Shown in pieces: positions 9,157 through 16,940 of a DNA stretch of 64,000 bases; position 1 is the first letter of the stretch; each line of letters starts with the position of its first letter. Origin of the DNA: Pirellula staleyi DSM 6068 (lineage in GTDB: Bacteria; Planctomycetota; Planctomycetia; Pirellulales; Pirellulaceae). The stretch is taken from NCBI GenBank assembly GCA_945900945.1, contig CAMDKL010000004.1:22524-86523 (forward strand), read 5' to 3'. The translations under genes and the position numbers were made by a program. The notes under the pieces were generated by a model. It worked only from the letters and a program-made list of their open reading frames with translations, did no database searches and had not been told where the DNA came from.

Positions 9157-10596
9157 TTAAACCGTTTGAGCCACGCGCATGGGAACCACCTGGTATGCTC
9201 TCGACCGGAAAAGAAAATCAATCAAGTTCCCTTCGTGTGGCTGCAACCAATTCAAGCGACTCGTTGGCATCGGACCGATATTCAATCGGTCAATATGTGT
9301 CGCATTGGTTAGGTCGTCGATCCATGCTGCGTCTGCAGTTAGAGCAGTGCCAACCAGGGTTGGACCAATAGACTTGATCATGTCTTTTTGGCTGCATTGA
9401 ACTACCGAAACGAACGGGAACATATATTCCTTCATTGCAACAGCGCGTTGCGGCGAGTCGGCGGTGACGACCATGGGTCGCAAATACGCAGCTCTTTCGC
9501 GTTCGACTAGCCGTTCGCCATACGAGGCAGTCATGTCGATAACGCCGGACTCGGCAATATCCTGCTGAACCATAGCGTATGTCCCTTTTGCCATTAGAGG
9601 ATTGGTGAACGCCGCGAGCGCCGCTTTGGGATTATTCGGCGGCAGAATCTCGGTTGCTCCTATTTTTGCAGCAAGCGCCTCACCAATCGCTTTGGTATGG
9701 CGTGAGGCCCAAATGCCCGAACAATTGATGCAGCTACGACCTGAATTGCTCAACACGCTTTCGACCATCATGTCGAGATAGTCTTCCCATTGATCAACAA
9801 CATCGTCACCGATGAGAATCTTGGAAAATCCTGGACCATGTGCTTGTACCTTTGAGTTGCCTGAATACTGTTCGACGGTTTGGGCGCTGCCGAAAATCAT
9901 GCTTCGAGAACATTTGTTCAAAATGGTGGAACCAACATCGTGGCCGCCTGGATATAGACAAAAGGCTTCTGCCGGAATGCCTGCCTCAATAAAAGCGCTG
10001 ATCATGCGGTAGGGTGTCCAAGGTTCTTGCGAACCAGGCTTGAGAACCAACCCAACTTGGAGCGGAACGGCAGGAAGCCACAGGGTGTGAACGCCAGGTG
10101 AGTTGTTAGGAAGCACCGCACCTAGTACAGGCGTCTGGCATTGAAAACTCACTGTCACGTTGCGCCCCTCTTCGCCATAGCCTCGAGAGAAAATCTCGAG
10201 ATCGAGACCACGAGTCAATGAATCTAGAATGGTGTCGATATTGCTCAGGACGAAACAATTTTTCTGCATGTTGTTTCGACACATGTGCTCGGGTAGCCCC
10301 GTGCTTGCCGATTGCTGATGGATAAAATCGTCAACCGATTGATGTCCGTCGCCGAGCGGCAGTGTCTCATGTTCGAACATGTGTGCAGCTTTCTTGCACC
10401 GTGAAATCAAATCGGCTGTAGGAATCGACCTGAGTGCTTTCCTTGCATTGGAAGCCTTCCGCATGTCCATTTCGACCATGCCACCATTGACTTGGCCAAT
10501 TTTCGCGATGGGCTCGCCTGTGTCAAAGTGAAAGACTTCTTGAAAATCAAGCGACTTGTATTGCTTGCCCCAGCGAATCGGATTGATGGTCAACAC
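9157..10596 (-). CDS. aldehyde dehydrogenase-family reductase (EhpG-like)
   Basis: A 479-residue member of the NAD(P)-dependent aldehyde dehydrogenase superfamily. The nucleophile region reads SNSGRSCINCSG near residue 290, matching the ALDH 'GQ.C' active-site context with cysteine. The oxyanion region 'GAVLPNNSPGVH' near 158 and 'FGSAQTVEQY' near 236 match the cofactor-binding part of the fold. It is the second gene of a pair. The upstream gene, 62 bases away, is an adenylate-forming ligase-like protein, and that order suggests reduction of an activated carboxylate to an aldehyde, as in the EhpF/EhpG step of griseoluteic acid formation or the LuxE/LuxC pair. This is inferred from gene order and weak resemblance. 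A plain aldehyde oxidation role is the alternative. Confidence 0.75.
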   Translation of the reverse strand: MLTINPIRWGKQYKSLDFQEVFHFDTGEPIAKIGQVNGGMVEMDMRKASNARKALRSIPTADLISRCKKAAHMFEHETLPLGDGHQSVDDFIHQQSASTGLPEHMCRNNMQKNCFVLSNIDTILDSLTRGLDLEIFSRGYGEEGRNVTVSFQCQTPVLGAVLPNNSPGVHTLWLPAVPLQVGLVLKPGSQEPWTPYRMISAFIEAGIPAEAFCLYPGGHDVGSTILNKCSRSMIFGSAQTVEQYSGNSKVQAHGPGFSKILIGDDVVDQWEDYLDMMVESVLSNSGRSCINCSGIWASRHTKAIGEALAAKIGATEILPPNNPKAALAAFTNPLMAKGTYAMVQQDIAESGVIDMTASYGERLVERERAAYLRPMVVTADSPQRAVAMKEYMFPFVSVVQCSQKDMIKSIGPTLVGTALTADAAWIDDLTNATHIDRLNIGPMPTSRLNWLQPHEGNLIDFLFRSRAYQVVPMRVAQTV

Positions 10597-10658
10597 TGCA
10601 GATTAAACTCCCTAAAAACGGTTGGATACTATATTCGCCTAGGAAGGCGGGTTGATAA

Positions 10659-11789
10659 CTAGTAAACGCCCACAGTCGTCGAGGACGCAAAGGCTCGATA
10701 CGGTCTTACACCACTTACTCCATCCCAAGGATATTTCTTGTAGGGCATCTCGCGTTCCCCCTCGTCTCGTTCGAGGAACCCAGGTACAAAAAATTCTTTG
10801 GTCATCGTATATAGTTTAACACGCCCTGTTTCGCCGTATCCAACCACCTTGGTGTGGTCTTCGAAATCGACAACTTCAACGACGGCTCGCGGCTGCGGAG
10901 CATAGTAAGCAATCGTGTACCCGTCATCAATTGTCACAGGTCTTGAACAAGCTAACCCCATGAGTGTGTTGCCATAGGTGGGGGTCATATAAACGCCGCT
11001 TTCCTCGGCTGGGCCACCGAGTAGTTCTTCAACGCAGAAGCGGGTCCATTGCGGTGTGAACTCGGTCCCACCTGAGAAAATCCCTGTAATCCCGATTTCC
11101 TGAATACTCGTGTCTTTCTCAGCAAGTCCAACTGCGAGCGACTCGAGCAACTTTGGGGTCGTGAACATGCATTTGATATCGTGGTTCGCGGTCAAAACGG
11201 TGATCGCTTGGTCGATGCAGTGCCGTTTGTATTCTTCCAGATGCTCCATCCAACCCTTTTTAATCAGTTTGACTACCCAGCGAGGATCCAAATCGATGCA
11301 AAAACATATTCCACCTCGATATTGACAAAGGTGCTCAATGGCCAACCGAAGTCGCCGTGGACCCGATGGGCCGAGCATCAGCCAGTTGGATCCTTTTGGG
11401 AAATACTCATCGGGCAGCGTATGACTAAATAGCTCGTAATCGATTTTGAAATCATCGATCACCATTCGACTTTTCGGTATCCCGGTTGTTCCACCTGTTT
11501 CAAATACGTAAGCTGGCTTTCCGAGCAAACCCTTGGGAATCCATCGGTTAATCGGGCCGCCTCGAAGCCATTCGTCTTCAAACTCTGGGAACTTCTTCAA
11601 ATCATCGAACACCTTGACATCTTTCAGCGGATCGAACTTGAACTCCGCTTTTTTAGCAAGCCAAAACGGGGAACCGGTCGAGTCGTGAAAGTGCCACTGC
11701 ACGGTTTCAAACGTTTGTTGGTCAAGGGCTTGTTTTGCATTAGTGGTTTGCTCATTGGTGGCCAACCAAGCAGGTGTTGAAACGGTCAT
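10659..11789 (-). CDS. adenylate-forming carboxylate ligase-like protein (EhpF-like)
   Basis: A 376-residue protein. 'ETGGTTGIPKSRMV' near residue 96 is the ATP-binding P-loop of the acyl-AMP ligase (ANL) family. 'TPTYGNTLMG' near 270 and 'GYGETGRVKLYTMT' near 313 match the later adenylate-binding and hinge motifs. At 376 residues it lacks most of the C-terminal swinging domain, like the short phenylacetate-CoA ligase-type proteins EhpF and LuxE. It probably forms an acyl-adenylate that the downstream aldehyde dehydrogenase-family protein reduces. Both genes read the same way with 62 bases between. No other phenazine or bioluminescence genes are in the window, so the substrate is unknown. The start at 11789 is the first ATG and gives a polar N-terminus, consistent with a cytosolic enzyme. 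Confidence 0.72.
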   Translation of the reverse strand: MTVSTPAWLATNEQTTNAKQALDQQTFETVQWHFHDSTGSPFWLAKKAEFKFDPLKDVKVFDDLKKFPEFEDEWLRGGPINRWIPKGLLGKPAYVFETGGTTGIPKSRMVIDDFKIDYELFSHTLPDEYFPKGSNWLMLGPSGPRRLRLAIEHLCQYRGGICFCIDLDPRWVVKLIKKGWMEHLEEYKRHCIDQAITVLTANHDIKCMFTTPKLLESLAVGLAEKDTSIQEIGITGIFSGGTEFTPQWTRFCVEELLGGPAEESGVYMTPTYGNTLMGLACSRPVTIDDGYTIAYYAPQPRAVVEVVDFEDHTKVVGYGETGRVKLYTMTKEFFVPGFLERDEGEREMPYKKYPWDGVSGVRPYRAFASSTTVGVY

Positions 11790-11970
11790 GGATTCGTTAA
11801 TGCGGAAAGAGGCTTGGAGCTATCGCTCTACGGATGAAACTGTAAACGGATAAGACATTGTAACCGAATTTCAAAACATACAAAACGCATGCTTCTTAGG
11901 AAGGAGTGGCAAAATCGTCGCTCGGGTCCACAGCCGGAGAATTTCGAATACCCCTGGGCCAAGACGAGGT

Positions 11971-12831
11971 TTACGACAACCTACTGGACCACGTGCGTAT
12001 ACACTCGCCCAGCGGTGCAGTAGCATCGCGATAGGAATGGTCGGCATTGGAAACTACGCAAACGGTATGCTTTTCAGAGCCCTTGACTTGGTTTGCAAGT
12101 TGTTTTTTCAATTCGTTGTCAGCATCCTTGAAATTCGCAGATCCACCCTCAACTTCATATTGCCCAAACGTCCAGAGCGTCGGTACACAAATCCTTTTTG
12201 CCATTGCTAGGTAGTCGTACTTTTCACCGCTTCCGTACTTGTCTTTGTAGGTCTCTGCGCAAACCCACATGGGTAAAGGGAAACGAACCTTCATAACCAA
12301 ATCCGGATGCCCGGAATCGCATTTTTGGTTGGAGTCTTGCAAATGCTTAAGGAAAACGGCTCCTCGGACAGGATCGCGTAGGAGCAAATCTGTGTTGAGC
12401 CTTGGGGGTGACACAGCTACCAGAGCCCTTAGATACTCGCTGTTCTTGAGGCTCCACAATACGCACTTGATTGCACCAAGGCTATGGCCCAGCAGCGAGA
12501 CGCTTTGGAATCCCTTTCGAGTCAAGAACTGGAACCAAGCATCCAAATCGAGCTGGCTTGAAGAAACAATTTCGATTTGCGACCCGACACGCATTGGGGT
12601 TGGTCCGGAATTGAAACTCAATATGTCATGCCCTCGCGTATTGATGAGGAGCACGGCGGAATCTTCGTTCGCCAGCTGCCTGCTCAGTTCTAGAAGAAGG
12701 TTGGAACTGTAGAAATTACTGTTTACACCGTGTACCAAGATCCACGCATGACGTGACCGTATTGGCTCAGACAAAAAACCATGCAGTCGAACGCCGTCGC
12801 TCGTATTGGTTTGAACTAATGTTCCAAGCAT
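11971..12831 (-). CDS. alpha/beta hydrolase
   Basis: A 286-residue alpha/beta-hydrolase fold protein. The nucleophile elbow GHSLGA lies near residue 116, the oxyanion-hole segment HGVNSN near 34, and a plausible acid and histidine in 'NADHSYRDA' near residue 265. There is no clear signal peptide, so it probably acts in the cytosol. The serine hydrolase machinery looks complete; the substrate cannot be told. It lies 181 bases upstream of the EhpF-like gene on the same strand and could belong to that group, but the gap is long. Its first codons overlap the end of the decayed gene at 12816-13460. Confidence 0.85.
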   Translation of the reverse strand: MLGTLVQTNTSDGVRLHGFLSEPIRSRHAWILVHGVNSNFYSSNLLLELSRQLANEDSAVLLINTRGHDILSFNSGPTPMRVGSQIEIVSSSQLDLDAWFQFLTRKGFQSVSLLGHSLGAIKCVLWSLKNSEYLRALVAVSPPRLNTDLLLRDPVRGAVFLKHLQDSNQKCDSGHPDLVMKVRFPLPMWVCAETYKDKYGSGEKYDYLAMAKRICVPTLWTFGQYEVEGGSANFKDADNELKKQLANQVKGSEKHTVCVVSNADHSYRDATAPLGECIRTWSSRLS

Positions 12832-13460
12832 TGCATTCCGTTTGTCAACACGCGGGAAGAAGTATTATCGTTTGACGCAGCAATTGCGCCACCAAATCCA
12901 CCGCCACAACCGCAGGTTGGACCTGTGCCGCGCTTATCCACTGGAACTGCACACGGATCTTGTACGATCGTCTGGACTGGCTGTTCACAAACCACTACTT
13001 CAAAACATTGAACAACTTCGACATTCATTTGCCCGCATGGGTTGCCATGGATGGAGTCAAATCGACTTGCATCAGCACCGACTGAAGCCGTCTGGCCGCC
13101 AACTAACTGGAACGATGTTGCGGCAAATCCCGAGCCGCCAGATGCTACGAAGCCATAAACACCTGGACGAAGTCCATCGAAACTAAAATTTCCATTCCGA
13201 CAACACGTACTTCGACGGAACTGTTACCAAGGCGACTGGAAGCCCGGCCAAAGGCATTTTGTCGTTCGACTGCCAACTGAACCAAACTACCGCTGATCGA
13301 GTTATTCGCGTCCAAACAGATCCACTGCTTGCTGAACAGCTGGTTCAAAGCAGAACTCGACGGCACTTTATTCGCATTGATAACCTCGAAAGTACGCTGG
13401 CACAAGCTTTTTCAGATAGGAAAATCAGAAAAAACCGCAAAAAGCTCGCATCTTAACTAG
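12816..13460 (-). pseudogene. frameshifted carboxypeptidase-regulatory-like protein
   Basis: No single frame covers this stretch, but three minus-strand frames in succession carry one recognisable planctomycete protein. A short hydrophobic start (MRAFCGFF) is followed by a stop. The next frame then gives 'ALNQLFSKQWICLDANN' and 'ISGSLVQLAVERQ'. Another frame gives 'PLAGLPVALVTV', and from about 13190 a third gives 'NGNFSFDGLRPGVYGFVA' and a glycine-rich end 'TCGCGGGFGGAIAAS'. Together these follow the carboxypeptidase regulatory (CarboxypepD_reg-like) beta-sandwich pattern with the usual Gly-rich tail. At least two or three frameshifts or stops are needed, so the gene is probably dead. Sequencing error could explain one break but hardly all. 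Confidence 0.55.
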
Positions 13461-13469
13461 TGCTCACCA

Positions 13470-14966
13470 TTATTTACTGTTGGGCTGGGCGGAGTTTTTA
13501 TTCCCGGTTCCATCTCGGTTTTGAAAGATGGGCGAAACACGCCCTGCATTGTCGTTTATACGGGGGCCAGTCCTAAAATCCAAAACACCCGACCTCATCG
13601 AGTTGCCCAGTGGGGAAACTTCGTTGGCGCCCGACCCTCGAAGCCACCCCATAAGCTTGTCTAAATTGATCCGGCTGATTCCCATGGATTTTGCCTGAGC
13701 CTCAAGAATCCCACGCTCTTTCGCGGCGGCGGTTTCGACTGAATCTAATCCTCCCCCTCGCACCTTGAATTCTTCTCCCATCACCATCCAGCGGGTATCG
13801 ACGCTCAACTGTCCCGAGACTTTACCTGCGGGTGCTAAATCGACTGTCACCCTCCCTCCATTTTGTTCAATCAAAGCCTTAACCGTTTCACGATCATCCT
13901 TACCGTCTCCATCAATATCCATTTTGCCAACCATCGCAAATTCGACTTTCCGTCCAGGTTGCCAAGCAGGTGAATAAATGGAGTCACCCCTCAGAATGGT
14001 AGTCGGAGCTCGATCCGACAATACCTTGCATCGCGATAAGTGTTCCGAGCCAGAGACCACTTCAACTACTTCGATTTTTGCCTTCGGCTTAGCGTCAGCC
14101 ACCCGACTGACATCCGAATTCACGACTCCAAAGCTAACGCCAGGCCGCAATCCGTCTGCCCTACCAAGATTGATCCAAACGGTGTCGCCACCATTCGCAA
14201 CTTCGACAATCTTGCCTTGAACATATTGAAAATCTTCACCCTGTATTTCATCCAATTTACGAACAACTGAATCCAAGCGTTTCTCTAGTTCTCCAATCGA
14301 GACCTGCGATTTGTCAAATTTAGCGGTTACATCTCTGTTCTTCTTTTCGAGCGATTTCACCAAGGTGGTTTTGTCGGTCTCGATTTTACTAATTAATTCC
14401 TGCTGCGCACGTGTGTTCTCGGCGTACTTTACCAGTGCCTGATTTAGCTGATTCGACAAATCGTCGGCGTTTTTCTTCTCCGCTTCGCGAGCTTTGGTTT
14501 CCTGAGAGAGCTTTGAATCAAACTCGTCCTTTTGTGCTTTTTCTGTCGTTCGTGACGAAACCACTTCCCGGTTTCGGTCCCGCAATTCCTGCATTAACGT
14601 TGTAACCAACTTCGTGTAATTCCGATCCGTCGCACCGGGTCCAAAGAGAGCCATATTGTTCGTATAGGTTTTGACTGCAGCGTTAAGTTGCTCATCGGCG
14701 GTAACCGAGGAAACCAATTGACTGAACTCTGCCTCACTGATCGGCTTGCCGACTCCAAGCATGCTTTCCAAAAGTTGCCGACGGGTAATTTCCGCACGTA
14801 ATGCATCCTGGGCTGCCTGCTCTTTTTCATTAGCTGCCTCAACAGTCTTGGAGTTCGTTCCTGACTGGAAAATCACAAAAGCCATCGCTCCTAAACAAGC
14901 GAGGCTGACAATTGACATGACGGTAACATAGGCTTGCCATACATTAACGTTGCGATCGCGAGCCAT
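13470..14966 (-). CDS. membrane-anchored coiled-coil protein with possible BRCT-like C-terminal segment
   Basis: A 498-residue protein of unknown function. One membrane segment (about residues 12-33, VTVMSIVSLACLGAMAFVIF) lies near the N-terminus. Residues 40-245 are rich in Lys, Glu, Gln and Ala with heptad-like spacing and are probably coiled coil in the periplasm. Residues 246-320 form a beta-rich domain ('KIVEVANGGDTVWINLG', 'GLRPGVSFGVV'). A segment near 335-400 reads 'KVEFAMVGKMD', 'ALIEQNGGRV' and 'LSVDTRWMVMGE', which resembles the strand and helix pattern of a BRCT domain. The C-terminus is low-complexity. It is divergent from the PQQ propeller gene at 15400. A similar layout is common in planctomycete genomes, but I know no assigned role; an envelope structural protein is a guess. 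Confidence 0.8.
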   Translation of the reverse strand: MARDRNVNVWQAYVTVMSIVSLACLGAMAFVIFQSGTNSKTVEAANEKEQAAQDALRAEITRRQLLESMLGVGKPISEAEFSQLVSSVTADEQLNAAVKTYTNNMALFGPGATDRNYTKLVTTLMQELRDRNREVVSSRTTEKAQKDEFDSKLSQETKAREAEKKNADDLSNQLNQALVKYAENTRAQQELISKIETDKTTLVKSLEKKNRDVTAKFDKSQVSIGELEKRLDSVVRKLDEIQGEDFQYVQGKIVEVANGGDTVWINLGRADGLRPGVSFGVVNSDVSRVADAKPKAKIEVVEVVSGSEHLSRCKVLSDRAPTTILRGDSIYSPAWQPGRKVEFAMVGKMDIDGDGKDDRETVKALIEQNGGRVTVDLAPAGKVSGQLSVDTRWMVMGEEFKVRGGGLDSVETAAAKERGILEAQAKSMGISRINLDKLMGWLRGSGANEVSPLGNSMRSGVLDFRTGPRINDNAGRVSPIFQNRDGTGNKNSAQPNSK

Positions 14967-15399
14967 AAAAACCTCAAAAACGCTGAAGAGATGGAACGAT
15001 TGGATTCAGAAAAAAGCTTCAAACAGCCCAAAATGGTTGGGACCGACTTCTCCACCATCCTAAATCCTCGTAGTCTAGTCGTCAAACATTCTCCATCCGC
15101 TCGGTTCAAATTCTGCAAAACAAGTTCTTTACTAGGCGGTTTTTTTGGACCTGTGCGATTCAATTTGCGTTCTTTCGTGGCAATATTTTTGCCTCAATAG
15201 AACGCATAGATCGCAAAAAACCTTGCTAAACACTGAGTTGCTCGCGTACCATCGTGTTTCAGTCGTACAGGTCGATTTTTTTGGTCTTCTATTCCGCAAA
15301 CAGCTTTCGCATCGCGAAATCAGATTTCTTGTTCGCAACTTTCTCGAACTTGAATTACCATTCATTGCAGGACTCTTTCTGTTTCAACGAGCACAATCC
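14967..15399. promoter_or_regulatory. divergent intergenic region
   Basis: 433 bases between divergently read genes (13470-14966 minus, 15400-16938 plus). Promoters for both are expected here. The frame of the downstream gene stays open through part of it but gives no signal peptide or family resemblance. I see no repeat or RNA gene. Confidence 0.35.
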
Positions 15400-16938
15400 A
15401 TGAAATTCCAACCGATTCCTTGCCGATTCCTCGTCCTTTTCCTGACGAGCGTTTCTGTCGCCGCTTTTTGCTCAACGAATCACGTTCGGGCCGAAGTCAA
15501 CAATGCCGACCGCCAAAATGCAGATTTGGCGACTTTTGGATTGGTCATTCATTGGGAATCCAATATTGGTGGGGCACCCCTTGCAAATGGGCCTCAAAGC
15601 CTCGTTGTATGGCCACACACCACGGCAAAGCGTGAATACGTAACCGTGCGAAATGGTAGTCGTGTGATAGAGCGAATCCGCGGAGAAGAAGTGGACCAAA
15701 AGGCTTTGGAAGCCGCTATTTTCCGGGGTGAGAAACTTCTGAAGTCGCCACGACTTGGTCTGGAAGGGGCGAAAATGAAAGCCGAAAAGCTTGTCGCGAC
15801 TTATAAAATTCTCGGACGAAAAGTTGAAGTCGAACCGTACAGCCAACGACTTGTCTATGCCGTCTCCCTCACTACTAACGGTATTATACAAGTGATTGAT
15901 TCGGAAACCGGAGCCGTGATTTGGCGAACTGAAACCGGCAACTCCACTTTACCCATGTTTGGTCCCGGTGTCTCCGACGAATACATCGCAGTCACCAACG
16001 GTAACATGTTTTACGTCTACGAATTGGCGACGGGAAATATCGTCACTTCACGCAAGCTAGACTATACACCTACCGCATGCCCCTCTGTATTATTGGATAA
16101 AGTAATTGTACCTTCGATCGGTGGTCGACTCGTTGCGTACGACATCAAAAAGGAGGTAACTCCCCCAGGTATCATTCGAATAGGAACTGAAAACCGACTC
16201 GGAACGACACTCTCCGCGAACCAACGATTTTTGAGCTGGCCCACAGGAAACCGATTGGTCCAAGCTCGAATGGAAAAAACCCCTGCTCTATGGACCTATG
16301 CAAGTCTCAACGAACCTATTGTTGGATTACCAATTGCAACACAAAATGGTTTTTTAGCATCGACGTTTTACGGCACGGTTTTTCACTGTTCAACCACACG
16401 TGATGACACAGTGCTTTGGAAATCACGATTGGCTGTCCAAATATCTCAATCGCCAATTGCGAACAAGGAGTTAGCTTTTTTTGTCAGCGACGAAGGATTG
16501 CTCTTTGCTTTAAGCCTAACAGATGGTGCTGACGCTTGGGGACACCAACCTAAAAACGTCCGCAATTTGGTCTCGGTAGGAAAAGAGCATATCTATGTCA
16601 AGGATTCTCGAAACTCGCTCTCAGCGATCGAACTCTCTACAGGCTTGGTATCGGGACGTTCCGATTTGGTTCTGCCAGATGTCCTTCCTAATACCATCAA
16701 CGACAGGCTCTTTTTTGTCACCAATCAGGGCCAGGTTACCTGCCTACGCGAAGCCAATGCAACCTTTCCAACTTTCTCCACTGAGTTTTCGGGAGTTGTT
16801 GCCACTGCTCCGACCAAACAAACGAAGCCAGAAGAAGGGCAATCGCCAACCCTGGAGGAGGAATCCAACATATTCGAGGGTGCGGGCGCGATGAACGAAG
16901 CGGCAGCAGCGGACCCGTTCGCTACCGATCCACCCTGA
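15400..16938 (+). CDS. PQQ-like beta-propeller protein
   Basis: A 512-residue exported protein. I chose the ATG at 15400 because it gives MKFQPIPCRFLVLFLTSVS, a good signal peptide ending near 'NHVRAEV'; the longer frame back to 15145 adds a sequence without export features. The body contains repeated PQQ/BamB-like blades such as 'GIIQVIDSETGAVIWRTETG' near residue 160, 'FYVYELATGN' near 206, 'FALSLTDGADAWG' near 370 and 'SAIELSTGLVSG' near 408. Such propellers bind partner proteins or, in dehydrogenases, PQQ. The tryptophan docking motifs are partial and no catalytic Ca/PQQ residues are evident, so a scaffold role is more likely. The C-terminus is acidic and low-complexity. It ends two bases from the stop of the convergent UvrA-like gene. 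Confidence 0.87.
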   Translation: MKFQPIPCRFLVLFLTSVSVAAFCSTNHVRAEVNNADRQNADLATFGLVIHWESNIGGAPLANGPQSLVVWPHTTAKREYVTVRNGSRVIERIRGEEVDQKALEAAIFRGEKLLKSPRLGLEGAKMKAEKLVATYKILGRKVEVEPYSQRLVYAVSLTTNGIIQVIDSETGAVIWRTETGNSTLPMFGPGVSDEYIAVTNGNMFYVYELATGNIVTSRKLDYTPTACPSVLLDKVIVPSIGGRLVAYDIKKEVTPPGIIRIGTENRLGTTLSANQRFLSWPTGNRLVQARMEKTPALWTYASLNEPIVGLPIATQNGFLASTFYGTVFHCSTTRDDTVLWKSRLAVQISQSPIANKELAFFVSDEGLLFALSLTDGADAWGHQPKNVRNLVSVGKEHIYVKDSRNSLSAIELSTGLVSGRSDLVLPDVLPNTINDRLFFVTNQGQVTCLREANATFPTFSTEFSGVVATAPTKQTKPEEGQSPTLEEESNIFEGAGAMNEAAAADPFATDPP

Positions 16939-16940
16939 GC

